Of a DNA stretch of 64,000 nt, positions 51,934-61,111 are shown piece after piece. The stretch is taken from positions 55,749 to 119,748 of the forward strand of contig NZ_JABXOF010000014.1 of the NCBI RefSeq assembly GCF_013375155.1, written 5' to 3'. The stretch comes from Serratia ureilytica (lineage in GTDB: Bacteria > Pseudomonadota > Gammaproteobacteria > Enterobacterales > Enterobacteriaceae). The position numbers were made by a program, and so were the translations under genes. Under the pieces are notes generated by a model that was given only the letters and a program-made list of their open reading frames with translations, was not told where the DNA came from and ran no database searches. Every line of letters begins with the position of its first letter. The stretch's first letter is position 1.

Positions 51934-53307
51934 ATGGCACTTTGGGGCGGACGGTTCACTCAGGCGGCGGATCAGCGGTTCAAGCAACTCAACGATTCGC
52001 TGCGGTTCGATTATCGCCTGGCGGAGCAAGATATCGTGGGCTCGGTGGCCTGGTCGAAGGCGCTGGTGACCGTTAACGTGTTGACGGCAACGGAGCAACA
52101 GCAGCTGGAGCAGGCGCTGAATGCCTTGCTGACGGAAGTCCAGGCCGATCCTTTGGCGATCGTCCAAAGCGATGCCGAAGACATCCACAGCTGGGTGGAG
52201 CAGAAGCTGATCGAGAAGGTCGGCGATTTGGGCAAGAAGCTGCACACCGGCCGCAGCCGCAACGATCAGGTCGCGACCGATCTGAAGCTGTGGTGCAAAC
52301 AGCAGATCGGCGATCTGCATCAGGCGATCGTCCAGCTGCAGCAGGCGCTGGTGGAGACCGCCGAAGCCAACCAGGATGCGGTGATGCCGGGGTATACCCA
52401 CCTGCAACGCGCGCAGCCGGTGACTTTCGCGCACTGGTGCCTGGCCTATGTCGAGATGCTGGCGCGCGATGAAAGCCGCCTGCAGGATACCCTGAAACGG
52501 CTGGACGTCAGCCCGCTGGGCAGCGGCGCGCTGGCCGGCACCGCGTATCCTATCGATCGCGAGCAGCTGGCCGGCTGGCTGGGTTTTGCCTCGGCGACCC
52601 GCAACAGCCTGGACAGCGTATCCGATCGCGATCACGTGCTGGAGCTGCTGTCCAACGCCGCCATCAGCATGGTGCACCTGTCGCGCTTCGCCGAAGATCT
52701 GATCTTCTTCAACAGCGGTGAGGCGGCGTTTGTCGAGCTGTCTGACCGCGTGACCTCCGGCTCTTCGCTGATGCCGCAGAAGAAAAACCCGGACGCGCTG
52801 GAGCTGATCCGCGGCAAGTGCGGCCGCGTACAGGGCGCGCTGACCGGCATGATGATGACGCTGAAAGGCCTGCCGTTGGCGTACAACAAAGACATGCAGG
52901 AAGACAAAGAAGGGCTGTTCGACGCGCTCGACACCTGGATGGACTGCCTGCAGATGGCGGCGCTGGTGCTGGACGGCATTCAGGTTAAGCGCCCGCGCTG
53001 CCGGGAAGCGGCGGAGCAGGGTTATGCGAATGCCACCGAGCTGGCGGACTACCTGGTCGCCAAAGGCGTGCCGTTCCGCGAAGCGCACCATATCGTCGGT
53101 GAGGCGGTGGTAGAAGCCATTCGCCAGGGCAAACCGCTGGAAGCGCTGCCGCTGGCGGATTTGCAGCAGTTCAGCGCGACGATCGGCGACGACGTCTATC
53201 CGATCCTGGCGTTGCAATCCTGCCTGGACAAACGTGCGGCCAAAGGCGGCGTCGCGCCGCAGCAGGTGGCCGCGGCAATCGCCGCAGCGAAACAGCGTTT
53301 GGCTTGA
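51934..53307 (+). CDS. argH: Argininosuccinate lyase
   Basis: Cleaves argininosuccinate to arginine and fumarate, last step of the pathway. 457 residues of the fumarase/aspartase superfamily: [20 protein letters not shown] at the start, [33 protein letters not shown] and the signature [19 protein letters not shown] with the catalytic serine loop. AGGAGTAAAGGT precedes the ATG. Last gene of argCBGH. Confidence 0.98.
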   Translation: MALWGGRFTQAADQRFKQLNDSLRFDYRLAEQDIVGSVAWSKALVTVNVLTATEQQQLEQALNALLTEVQADPLAIVQSDAEDIHSWVEQKLIEKVGDLGKKLHTGRSRNDQVATDLKLWCKQQIGDLHQAIVQLQQALVETAEANQDAVMPGYTHLQRAQPVTFAHWCLAYVEMLARDESRLQDTLKRLDVSPLGSGALAGTAYPIDREQLAGWLGFASATRNSLDSVSDRDHVLELLSNAAISMVHLSRFAEDLIFFNSGEAAFVELSDRVTSGSSLMPQKKNPDALELIRGKCGRVQGALTGMMMTLKGLPLAYNKDMQEDKEGLFDALDTWMDCLQMAALVLDGIQVKRPRCREAAEQGYANATELADYLVAKGVPFREAHHIVGEAVVEAIRQGKPLEALPLADLQQFSATIGDDVYPILALQSCLDKRAAKGGVAPQQVAAAIAAAKQRLA

Positions 53308-53340
53308 CGACGAGGGCGGCCTGGCGCCGCCCTTGAACGT

Positions 53341-53439
53341 TTACCCCGCCAGGCGTGCGCAGAGATAACGGTTCAGGCTCGCGCCTTCTTCCATCGCGCC
53401 GATCGCCAGCCGGCGATGCTGTTCTGCCGCTGTTGCAAA
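53341..53439 (-). pseudogene. Remnant resembling the C-terminus of a HicB-type antitoxin
   Basis: The minus strand reads FATAAEQHRRLAIGAMEEGA followed by SLNRYLCARLAG and TAA, with an in-frame TGA just upstream and no start. The EQHRRLAI..A...GASLNRYL..RLA pattern is that of the ribbon-helix-helix C-terminal domain of HicB antitoxins. No toxin (HicA) sequence was found next to it. The resemblance is from memory and short, so this is tentative. Confidence 0.45.
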
Positions 53440-53580
53440 TCAGCGATGTCATCCCTGATCTCGTTCAGTTGCCTTTGTTTTAGTATCGTTATTGATATCA
53501 CTTCAATATCGAAGCATAAAAAATGAGCGCAGGAGGGCCGTGAGGCAAGAGGAGGGAGGAAAATCTGGAAAGCGCTGCGC

Positions 53581-53606
53581 AAAAAAACCGGGCCTGAAGG
53601 CCCGGT
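53581..53606 (-). terminator. Terminator of the Lpd-like gene
   Basis: On the minus strand ACCGGGCC-TTCA-GGCCCGGT is followed by a run of T (A-run at 53581-53587 on the plus strand), 24 bases past the stop at 53630. Confidence 0.93.
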
Positions 53607-53629
53607 AGGTGTGAACGGATAAGAAGGCG

Positions 53630-55078
53630 CTATTCGCCCGGACAGCGCTGACAGCGTTCGATTTCGGCCGTGCCGAGTTTGAGCTTCGCCTGCAGGTCGC
53701 GCAGCGCAGTGCGCAAGCCTTCTTCGATCACCGGATGATAGAACGGCATGTCCAGCATCTGATCGACGGTCATCTGCTGTTGGTGCGCCCAGGCTAACAG
53801 GTGCGCAATGTGTTCGGCGTCCGGGCCGATCATTTCTGCGCCGAGGAAACGGCCGGTGCCTTGCTCGCCGTAAACGTGCAGAACGCCCTTGTTGCGCAGC
53901 ATCACCCGCGAGCGGCCCTGATTCTCAAACGAGACCTTGCCCACTTCAAAACATCCGCAGGCGCTGAACTTCTCGCTCAGCTCGCGGAAGGTCGAGCCGA
54001 CCATGGCGATCTGCGGATCGGAGAACACCACCGAAATCGCGCTGCGGCGCAGACCCGGATTGATCTCCGGGAAGCTGCCGGCATTGGCGCCGGCGATGCG
54101 TGCCTGATCGCTGGCCTCATGCAACAGCGGCAGTTGGTTGCTGGCGTCGCCGGCGATAAAGATATGCGGCACGCTGGTTTGCATCGTCAGGCGGTCGGCC
54201 AGCGGCACGCCTCGAGCGTCGAGCAGCAGGCCGGTGTTTTCAAGACCCAGCCGATCGACGTTGGGGCGGCGGCCGGTGGCGGCCAGCACGTAGTCCACCA
54301 GGATCTCCTGCGACTGGCCCTGCAGATCCTGATAGCGGATAAATACGCGGTCGCCTTCGCGCTGCATCATCTCCACTTTCACGTCGGCGTCGAGGTAGAA
54401 TTCTTCCCCCAGCGCCTTCGCAGCGTAATCGCGCACGGCGCTGTCGGTCAGCGGCCCGACGGCGCCGCCGATGCCGAAGACCTTGGTGTCGACGCCGAGG
54501 CGGTGCAGCGCTTGCCCCAGCTCCAGCCCGATCACGCCGGGGCCGAATACCGCCACGGACTGCGGCAAGTCATCCCAGTTGAACAGATCGTCGTTGACGA
54601 TCAGGCGATCGCCCAATTCATTCCACGGCGCCGGCCAACTGGGGCGAGAGCCGGTGGCGATCACGATGCGCTGCGCCACGATGCGCGTATGGTCATCGAC
54701 CTGCAGCGTGTTGTCGTCGATAAAGCGGGCATAGCCCTGAATTTTGTCGGCGGCCGGGATCTCGTCCACGCTTTCCAGCACGAAGCCGACGAAACGGTCG
54801 CGCTCGCGTTTGACACGCGCCATCACCTCGCGTCCGTCGATACGCGTTTTGCCGGTTGGGTGCACGCCAAAGCCCGGCGCACGTTCGATTTGATGCACCG
54901 CTTCGGCGGCGGCGATCAGTAATTTGGATGGCATGCAGCCAACGCGCGCACAGGTGGTGCCGTAAGGCCCGCCTTCAATCATCACCACGCTGGGGGTAGA
55001 CAGTTTGGCCGCGCGATAGGCGCCGAGCCCTGCGGTGCCGCCGCCGATGACCGCGACATCAACGTTCAACAGTTTCAT
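53630..55078 (-). CDS. Dihydrolipoyl dehydrogenase-like pyridine nucleotide-disulfide oxidoreductase
   Basis: 482-residue class I flavoprotein disulfide reductase. FAD site VAVIGGGTAGLGAYRAA (residues 8-24), redox pair Cys43/Cys48 in YGTTCARVGCMPSKLL, NAD(P) site VAVFGPGVIGLELGQAL, and active-site His in FYHPVIEEGLRTAL at the C-terminal dimer domain. The redox motif differs from true LpdA (GGTCLNVGCIPSK), and no 2-oxoacid dehydrogenase genes are near, so the substrate is unknown. It follows a peroxiredoxin-glutaredoxin gene by 72 bases, suggesting a role in thiol or peroxide metabolism. Start MKLLNVDV chosen; GGAGC lies upstream. Confidence 0.85.
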   Translation of the reverse strand: MKLLNVDVAVIGGGTAGLGAYRAAKLSTPSVVMIEGGPYGTTCARVGCMPSKLLIAAAEAVHQIERAPGFGVHPTGKTRIDGREVMARVKRERDRFVGFVLESVDEIPAADKIQGYARFIDDNTLQVDDHTRIVAQRIVIATGSRPSWPAPWNELGDRLIVNDDLFNWDDLPQSVAVFGPGVIGLELGQALHRLGVDTKVFGIGGAVGPLTDSAVRDYAAKALGEEFYLDADVKVEMMQREGDRVFIRYQDLQGQSQEILVDYVLAATGRRPNVDRLGLENTGLLLDARGVPLADRLTMQTSVPHIFIAGDASNQLPLLHEASDQARIAGANAGSFPEINPGLRRSAISVVFSDPQIAMVGSTFRELSEKFSACGCFEVGKVSFENQGRSRVMLRNKGVLHVYGEQGTGRFLGAEMIGPDAEHIAHLLAWAHQQQMTVDQMLDMPFYHPVIEEGLRTALRDLQAKLKLGTAEIERCQRCPGE

Positions 55079-55150
55079 ATCCGCTCCTGAAAGGTAAAAA
55101 AAGGGCGGGCCGTAGCCCGCCAAAGTTCACGTTGGCTTTGTTATTACTTA

Positions 55151-55882
55151 TTAAGCTGACAGGAATGTTTCCAGATCGTCGCTGCCGCCAATGTGACGGC
55201 CGCCGATGAAGACCTGCGGCACCGTGGCGCGGCCGCTGACGGCGCGCAGGCTGACGGTGGTGGCGTCTTTGCCCAGCACAATCTCTTCATACTGAATGCC
55301 GCGCTCTTGCAGCATCTGCTTGGCTTTGGCGCAGAATGGGCAGCCCGGTTTGGTGAACAGGGAGACCGATTCCTGCACTTTGAATTCCGGAGCCAGGTAT
55401 TTCAGCATGGTGTCGGCGTCGGACACTTCGAACGGGTCGCCCGGCTTGTTCGGTTCGACGAACATTTTCTCGACCACGCCGTCGCGCACCAGCATCGAGT
55501 AGCGCCATGAACGCGGTCCAAAGCCCAGATCCGCTTTCTCGACCAGCATGTTCATGCCTTTGGTGAATTCACCGTTGCCGTCCGGCACGAAGGTGATGTT
55601 TTCCGCATGTTGGTCGGCTTTCCAGGCGTTCATGACGAAGGTGTCGTTCACGGAAACGCAAAGAATGCTGTCGACGCCGTGCTGCTTGAATACGCTGGAC
55701 AGTTCGTTGTAGCGCGGCAGGTGGCTCGAAGAACAGGTCGGCGTGAACGCGCCCGGCAGCGAGAAAACAATGACGGTTTTGTTTTTGAACAGGTCATCAG
55801 TGGTCACATCAATCCATTGGTCGCCCTGACGGGTGTGGAAAGTAACCTGAGGAACTTTCTTGCCTTCTTGACTGGTAAACAT
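55151..55882 (-). CDS. Peroxiredoxin 5-glutaredoxin hybrid (glutathione-dependent peroxidase)
   Basis: 243 residues with two fused domains. Residues 1-165 form a Prx5-type peroxiredoxin with peroxidatic Cys50 in [17 protein letters not shown]. Residues 172-243 form a glutaredoxin with CPFC at 181-184, the TVPQVF cis-Pro loop and [10 protein letters not shown]. Hybrids of this type (known in Haemophilus influenzae) reduce H2O2 and alkyl peroxides directly with glutathione. It is divergent from oxyR, 151 bases apart, which strongly suggests OxyR control. Confidence 0.95.
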   Translation of the reverse strand: MFTSQEGKKVPQVTFHTRQGDQWIDVTTDDLFKNKTVIVFSLPGAFTPTCSSSHLPRYNELSSVFKQHGVDSILCVSVNDTFVMNAWKADQHAENITFVPDGNGEFTKGMNMLVEKADLGFGPRSWRYSMLVRDGVVEKMFVEPNKPGDPFEVSDADTMLKYLAPEFKVQESVSLFTKPGCPFCAKAKQMLQERGIQYEEIVLGKDATTVSLRAVSGRATVPQVFIGGRHIGGSDDLETFLSA

Positions 55883-55966
55883 TGATTAACCCCTTAATTA
55901 GGAAAAGTAATTTTTAGCATTTAGCGCGATATCGCTTCGTTGGGACACATTATTGTCGCTGGGGCT

Positions 55967-56016
55967 TGATAGATCTAATCGCTCATTGCTATCTTATCTA
56001 TCGCCATGAGCTATCA
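55967..56016. promoter_or_regulatory. Candidate OxyR-binding region
   Basis: Repeated ATAG/CTAT tetramers (ATAG 55969-55972; CTAT 55989-55992, 55998-56001, 56011-56014) in the divergent peroxiredoxin-oxyR gap. The stretch TCTATCGCCATGAGCTATC closely resembles the oxyR leader of E. coli as I remember it. Spacing does not match the full four-element consensus exactly. Confidence 0.5.
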
Positions 56017-56033
56017 TGGAATGGAGGGAAACA

Positions 56034-56951
56034 ATGAATATTCGTGATTTAGAGTATCTGGTCGCCTTGGCCGAGCACCGGCACTTCCGCCGCGCGGCCG
56101 ATTCATGCCATGTAAGCCAACCCACGCTGAGCGGGCAGATCCGCAAGCTGGAAGACGAGTTGGGCGTCATGCTGCTCGAACGCACCAGCCGCAAGGTGCT
56201 GTTCACCCAGGCGGGTCTGTTGCTGGTGGAGCAGGCGCGTACTGTGCTGCGAGAAGTGAAAGTATTGAAGGAGATGGCCAGCCAGCAGGGCGAAGCCATG
56301 TCCGGGCCGTTGCACATCGGCCTGATCCCGACCGTGGGGCCTTATCTGCTGCCGCAGATCATCCCGACGCTGCACAAAACGTTCCCGAAACTGGAAATGT
56401 ACCTGCACGAAGCGCAAACCCATCAGCTGCTGGCGCAACTCGACAGCGGCAAACTGGACTGCGCCATTCTGGCATTGGTTAAGGAAACCGAGGCGTTTAT
56501 CGAAGTGCCTTTGTTCGATGAACCGATGAAGCTGGCGGTGTACTCCGATCACCCGTGGGCGCAGCGCGAGCGCGTGCCGATGCCGGATTTGGCGGGTGAG
56601 AAACTGCTGATGCTGGAGGATGGCCACTGCCTGCGCGATCAGGCGATGGGCTTCTGCTTCCAGGCGGGCGCGGACGAAGATACCCACTTCCGCGCCACCA
56701 GTCTGGAAACGCTGCGCAATATGGTCGCGGCCGGCAGCGGCATTACCCTGCTGCCGTCACTGGCGGTACCGCCGCAGCGCGAACGCGACGGCGTCTGCTA
56801 TCTGGATTGCTACAAGCCGGAGCCGAAGCGCACCATCGCGCTGGTGTACCGCCCCGGCTCCCCTTTGCGCAGCCGTTATGAGCAACTGGCCGAGGCGATC
56901 CGCGAACACATGCAGGGCTACATCGACAGCGCGTTAAAACAGGCGGTTTAA
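56034..56951 (+). CDS. oxyR: Peroxide-sensing LysR-type regulator OxyR
   Basis: Activated by disulfide formation between Cys199 and Cys208, both visible in [17 protein letters not shown]. 305 residues: N-terminal winged [23 protein letters not shown] and a regulatory domain beginning near residue 88. ATG 56034 is preceded by GGAGG; a 6-residue extension was rejected. Divergent from the peroxiredoxin-glutaredoxin gene, in the place where E. coli has the oxyS sRNA. Its end overlaps sthA tail-to-tail by 18 bases. Confidence 0.98.
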   Translation: MNIRDLEYLVALAEHRHFRRAADSCHVSQPTLSGQIRKLEDELGVMLLERTSRKVLFTQAGLLLVEQARTVLREVKVLKEMASQQGEAMSGPLHIGLIPTVGPYLLPQIIPTLHKTFPKLEMYLHEAQTHQLLAQLDSGKLDCAILALVKETEAFIEVPLFDEPMKLAVYSDHPWAQRERVPMPDLAGEKLLMLEDGHCLRDQAMGFCFQAGADEDTHFRATSLETLRNMVAAGSGITLLPSLAVPPQRERDGVCYLDCYKPEPKRTIALVYRPGSPLRSRYEQLAEAIREHMQGYIDSALKQAV

Positions 56952-58331
56952 GCCGTTTAGCGCCGCCACCCGGTAGGCTTCGGCCATGGTCGGATAGTTG
57001 AAGGTCGTATTAACGAAATACTCGATAGTATTGCCTTCACCTTTCTGTTCCATGATCGCCTGGCCGATGTGGATGATCTCCGCCGCACGCTCGCCGAAGC
57101 AGTGGATCCCAAGGATCTGCAGGGTGTCGCGATGGAACAGGATCTTCAGGCTGCCGACGTTCATCCCGGCTATCTGCGCGCGCGCCAGATGCTTGAACTG
57201 GGCGCGGCCCACTTCATACGGCACCTTCATCGCGGTCAGTTCCTGCTCGGTTTTGCCGACGGAGCTGATTTCCGGAATGGTGTAGATGCCGGTCGGGATA
57301 TCTTCGATTAAGTGACCGCTGGCTTCGCCGGAGGCGATCGCCTGCGCGGCGATGCGGCCTTGATCGTAGGCGGCGGAAGCCAGGCTCGGATAGCCGATCA
57401 CGTCACCGACCGCATAAATGTGCGACAGCGCGGTTTGATACATGCTGTTCACTTTCAGCAGCCCGCGGCTGTCCGACTCCAGGCCGACGTTCTCCAACCC
57501 TAACGAATCGGTGTTACCGGTACGGCCGTTGGCGTACAGCAGGCAGTCCGCTTTCACCTTCTTGCCGGACTTCAGGTGCACGATCACGCCGTCTTCGGTG
57601 CCTTCGATCTTCTCGAACTCTTCGTTGTGGCGGATCACCACGCCGTTGTTCCAGAAGTGGTAAGAGAGCGAATCCGACATCTCCTGATCGAGGAACGCCA
57701 GCAGGCGATCGCGGGTGTTGATCAGATCGACCTTGACGTTCAGGCCGCGGAAGATGGACGCATACTCGCAGCCGATCACCCCGGCGCCGTAAATGATCAC
57801 GTGGCGCGGCTCATGGCTCAGCTCGAGAATGGAATCGCTGTCGTAGATGCGCGGATGGTTGAAGTCGACGCTGGCCGGATGGTAAGGACGCGAGCCGCAG
57901 GCGATCACGATGTGATCGGCGCGGATGGTGTCCTGGGTGCCGTCCATGTAGCTGACGCTGACGGTGTTGGCGTCGATGAAGCGCGCGTCGCCGGCGAACA
58001 GTTTGCACTGGTTCCGCTCATAGAACCCTTGGCGCATTCGGGTCTGCTGGCTGATGACGTTATCGGCGTGGCGTAAAATGTCAGGGAAGGTCGCGCTGAG
58101 CGTGCGCGAGTTGTTGTAAAGCGGGTTCTGGTTGAATTCGATAATGCGGCTGACGGCGTGGCGGAGGGCTTTGGAGGGGATGGTGCCCCAATGGGTACAT
58201 CCGCCGCCTACGTTATTGTACCGTTCGATAACGGCCACGCGGGCGCCTTGTTTCACCAGCCCCATGGCGGCACCTTCACCACCAGGGCCCGAGCCAATCA
58301 CAATGGCATCAAATTGATAGTGCTGTTGCAT
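56934..58331 (-). CDS. sthA: Soluble pyridine nucleotide transhydrogenase
   Basis: FAD enzyme transferring hydride from NADPH to NAD+ to balance cofactor pools. 465 residues: FAD site [17 protein letters not shown] at the N-terminus, NAD site [17 protein letters not shown]. In the disulfide-reductase motif the second cysteine is replaced by Thr ([17 protein letters not shown]), as is normal for SthA, so it has no redox disulfide. Start [11 protein letters not shown] at 58331 after GGAG. Convergent with oxyR. Confidence 0.97.
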   Translation of the reverse strand: MQQHYQFDAIVIGSGPGGEGAAMGLVKQGARVAVIERYNNVGGGCTHWGTIPSKALRHAVSRIIEFNQNPLYNNSRTLSATFPDILRHADNVISQQTRMRQGFYERNQCKLFAGDARFIDANTVSVSYMDGTQDTIRADHIVIACGSRPYHPASVDFNHPRIYDSDSILELSHEPRHVIIYGAGVIGCEYASIFRGLNVKVDLINTRDRLLAFLDQEMSDSLSYHFWNNGVVIRHNEEFEKIEGTEDGVIVHLKSGKKVKADCLLYANGRTGNTDSLGLENVGLESDSRGLLKVNSMYQTALSHIYAVGDVIGYPSLASAAYDQGRIAAQAIASGEASGHLIEDIPTGIYTIPEISSVGKTEQELTAMKVPYEVGRAQFKHLARAQIAGMNVGSLKILFHRDTLQILGIHCFGERAAEIIHIGQAIMEQKGEGNTIEYFVNTTFNYPTMAEAYRVAALNGLNRLF

Positions 58332-58549
58332 GTAGGAGAGACCTGTTTTTTTATACAAGATTACAACGGTATCTTAACATCATAGCGCTGCTCACCCAAT
58401 CACCATTAGGCTTTTTGAGTCAAAGCACAATCGGCTCAGGGCGGAAGTGTGATAGAGCGCGTTAGTATAAATGCTGTTGCAATAAAATTTGCTATATTGC
58501 CGAGTCTAGGGCGTTAGACTGAGAAAATGGAACCTATCCGGATATGCAT

Positions 58550-59182
58550 ATGGGCGTCAGAGCACAACAAAAAGAACGGACTCGTCGTTCCCTGATCGAA
58601 GCCGCTTTCAGCCAGCTGAGCGCCGAACGCAGCTTCGCCAGTCTGAGCCTGCGGGAAGTTTCACGCGAGGCGGGCATCGCGCCCACGTCGTTTTATCGCC
58701 ATTTCCGCGATGTGGACGAGTTGGGGCTGACCATGGTGGATGAAAGCGGCCTGATGCTGCGTCAGTTGATGCGCCAGGCGCGCCAACGCATCGCCAAGGG
58801 CGGCAGCGTGATCCGCACCTCGGTGTCCACCTTTATGGAGTTTATCGGCAACAACCCGAACGCCTTCCGCCTGCTGCTGCGCGAGCGCTCCGGCACGTCG
58901 GCGGCATTCCGTGCGGCGGTGGCGCGCGAGATCCAGCATTTCATCGCCGAACTGGCGGACTACCTCGAGTTGGAAAATCACATGCCGCGCAGCTTTACCG
59001 AAGCGCAGGCGGAAGCGATGGTCACCATCGTGTTCAGCGCCGGCGCGGAAGCGCTGGATATCGACGTCGAGCAGCGGCAGCAGCTGGAAGAACGGCTGGT
59101 GCTGCAACTGCGGATGATCTCCAAAGGGGCGTATTACTGGTATCGTCGCGAACAAGAAAAAGCTTCTGTGTCCCACGTATAA
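58550..59182 (+). CDS. fabR: TetR-family repressor of unsaturated fatty acid synthesis
   Basis: Represses fabA and fabB according to the unsaturated/saturated acyl-CoA or acyl-ACP pool. 210 residues: N-terminal [25 protein letters not shown] (about residues 34-55) and a helical ligand domain. Start [13 protein letters not shown] matches the E. coli protein; ATG two codons earlier (58544) is possible and neither has a strong ribosome-binding site. yijD follows after 12 bases, as in E. coli. Confidence 0.96.
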   Translation: MGVRAQQKERTRRSLIEAAFSQLSAERSFASLSLREVSREAGIAPTSFYRHFRDVDELGLTMVDESGLMLRQLMRQARQRIAKGGSVIRTSVSTFMEFIGNNPNAFRLLLRERSGTSAAFRAAVAREIQHFIAELADYLELENHMPRSFTEAQAEAMVTIVFSAGAEALDIDVEQRQQLEERLVLQLRMISKGAYYWYRREQEKASVSHV

Positions 59183-59194
59183 AAAAGGTAAAAA

Positions 59195-59569
59195 ATGATG
59201 GAAAAACCAGGCCGTGAAAATGGCACCTTACTGCTGGCGTTGATTGCCGGCCTTTCGATCAACGGTTCCTTTGCCGCGCTGTTCAGCTCGGTGGTGCCGT
59301 TTTCGATCTTCCCGCTGATCGCGTTGGTGCTGGCGGTGTACTGCCTGCATCAGCGTTACCTGAACCGCGCCATGCCGGATGGCATGCCGAAGCTGGCGGC
59401 GGCCTGTTTCCTGCTGGGGCTGCTGTTGTACAGCGCCATCGTGCGCGCCGAGTATCCGCAGATCGGCTCCAACTTCCTGCCGTCGGTGATCTGCGTGGCG
59501 CTGGTGCTGTGGATCGGCATGAAACTGAAGGCGCGCAAGGCGCCGGATGCGCCGACTCAAGAATCGTAA
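59195..59569 (+). CDS. yijD: DUF1422 inner-membrane protein YijD
   Basis: 124 residues with about four transmembrane segments ([70 protein letters not shown]). Conserved with E. coli YijD, function unknown. Two tandem ATG codons make the start ambiguous by one codon. Operon partner of fabR, which hints at a membrane-lipid connection but does not prove it. Confidence 0.93.
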   Translation: MMEKPGRENGTLLLALIAGLSINGSFAALFSSVVPFSIFPLIALVLAVYCLHQRYLNRAMPDGMPKLAAACFLLGLLLYSAIVRAEYPQIGSNFLPSVICVALVLWIGMKLKARKAPDAPTQES

Positions 59570-59574
59570 TGAAA

Positions 59575-59598
59575 CGGGGCGCCATCATGGCGCCCCTG
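59575..59598. terminator. Hairpin between yijD and trmA
   Basis: GGGGCGCCA (59576-59584), loop TCA, TGGCGCCCC (59588-59596), between convergent yijD and trmA. The flanking T-tract is poor on both strands. Confidence 0.65.
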
Positions 59599-59603
59599 TC
59601 ATA

Positions 59604-60707
59604 TCAGCGGTGCTTTTCCAGCAACACGCCGCACTCCATGTGATGGGTATACGGGAACTGATCGAACAGCGCCAGACGGCTGACCCGGTGGGTGGCCTGC
59701 AGCGTTTCCAGGTTGGCGCACAGCGTTTCCGGATTGCATGAAATATACAGAATGCGCGGGTAAGCCTGCACCATCTTCACCGTTTCATCGTCCAGCCCGC
59801 TGCGCGGCGGATCGACGAAAATCGTCTCGCAGTTGTAGCCGCTCAGATCGATGCCTTTCAACCGGTTGAATTCGCGTACTCCATTCATCGCCTGAGTGAA
59901 GTCTTCCGCCGCCATGCGGATGATCTGCACGTTGTCGATATGGTTGGCGGCGATGTTGTACTGCGCCGCCGCCACCGACGGTTTGGCGATCTCGGTCGCC
60001 AGCACGCGCTCGAAATTGCGCGCCAGCGCCAGCGAGAAGTTGCCGTTGCCGCAGTACAGCTCCAGCAAATCGCCTTTGGAACCGGCGGTGACCGCCAACG
60101 CCCACTCCAGCATCTGCACGTTCATGGCCGCGTTGGGCTGAGTGAAACTGTTTTCCACCTGGCGATAAATCATGTCGCGGCCGGCGACCGGCAGCACTTC
60201 GTCAACATAATCCTGGTCGAGCATGATCTTGGTCTTCGACGCTCGGCCGATCAGCTGCAGGTCGAAACCCTGCGCGCGCAGCTCGTCGCGCAACTGCTCG
60301 GCGCGCTGTTGCCAAACGTCATCCAGCTTGCGGTGATACAGCAGCGAAGCGATGATTTTGCCGCTTCGCGTCGACAGATAATCTATCTGGAACAGCTTGT
60401 GGCGCAGGATCGGCTCCGGTTTCAGCGCGGCGATCAGGGCGGTCATCAGGCGGTTGATCAGCTCGCTGGCCGCCGGGAACTGATCGACGCGAATACGCTG
60501 CTTGGTCTGCTGATCGAACATGATGTGATACATGTCGTCTGCGTCGTGCCAGATGCGGAATTCGGCGCGCATGCGGTAGTGGTCGACTGGCGAGCGGAAC
60601 ACTTCCGGCTCGGGCGCCGCGAACGGTGACATCAACGTCTTCAGGCGGGCGACTTTCTCCGCCAGTTGGTCATCGTAACGTTCAATAGGCAAATTCTCGG
60701 GCGTCAT
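59604..60707 (-). CDS. trmA: tRNA (uracil(54)-C5)-methyltransferase
   Basis: Makes ribothymidine 54 in the T-loop of nearly all tRNAs (also tmRNA) using SAM. 367 residues: an N-terminal region, then the methyltransferase domain with SAM site [16 protein letters not shown] near residue 213, [10 protein letters not shown] and nucleophilic Cys in [11 protein letters not shown] near residue 325. Start [15 protein letters not shown] at 60707 fits the family; a 7-residue extension was rejected. Divergent from btuB. Confidence 0.97.
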   Translation of the reverse strand: MTPENLPIERYDDQLAEKVARLKTLMSPFAAPEPEVFRSPVDHYRMRAEFRIWHDADDMYHIMFDQQTKQRIRVDQFPAASELINRLMTALIAALKPEPILRHKLFQIDYLSTRSGKIIASLLYHRKLDDVWQQRAEQLRDELRAQGFDLQLIGRASKTKIMLDQDYVDEVLPVAGRDMIYRQVENSFTQPNAAMNVQMLEWALAVTAGSKGDLLELYCGNGNFSLALARNFERVLATEIAKPSVAAAQYNIAANHIDNVQIIRMAAEDFTQAMNGVREFNRLKGIDLSGYNCETIFVDPPRSGLDDETVKMVQAYPRILYISCNPETLCANLETLQATHRVSRLALFDQFPYTHHMECGVLLEKHR

Positions 60708-60841
60708 GTGTTTCTTCTCGTCAGGCAAATTTGATCAGCGGGGATTGTAGGGAATCAGCCCGTGAAGTCCAGTTTTGTCGCGTTTATTATTTGTAACATT
60801 AATGGCAGTCTAGACATCTATTTGCATTGATCGTAGCATTG

Positions 60842-61032
60842 CCGTCCGGCCTCAAGCAGCGAGTGAAAAGGGAATCCGGTGTGAATCCGGAGCTGACGCG
60901 CAGCGGTAAGGGGAAGTCACGGCGATAGCGTTTCGACGCAGACACTGTCCACTGCAGGATGGGAAGTCATCGCCCGTTGCCGGTCGCGCCCTGCGGCCCG
61001 CAAATCCCAAGCCCGAAGACCTGCCGGTGTTA
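60842..61032 (+). promoter_or_regulatory. Cobalamin riboswitch upstream of btuB
   Basis: Conserved core GGGAATCCGGTGTGAATCCGG (60870-60890) followed by AGCTGACGCGCAGCGGTAA, and the B12 box AGCCCGAAGACCTGCC at 61010-61025. Outer stem CCGGC/GCCGG closes the element. It fills much of the 404-base trmA-btuB gap and, as in E. coli, should block btuB translation when adenosylcobalamin is bound. Confidence 0.95.
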
Positions 61033-61111
61033 CGTCGCAATGTCCGTGGCCGTCGCGAACTACCGGCCATGATCCTGCGGCATCCGCCAATTAAGTTTGG
61101 ATGCTTTTCTC

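Larger units (their letters stand above)
53308..53629. other. 322-base gap after argH
   Basis: Contains a probable gene remnant (53341-53439, minus strand), an AT-rich stretch near 53480-53522, and the terminator of the next minus-strand gene. No intact ORF is supported. The local drop in G+C suggests decayed or acquired DNA. Confidence 0.5.

Noticed and set aside
55883..56033. Possible oxyS sRNA gene upstream of oxyR
   Set aside because: Only 151 bases separate oxyR from the divergent peroxiredoxin gene, and no terminator-like hairpin with T-run lies in the gap.
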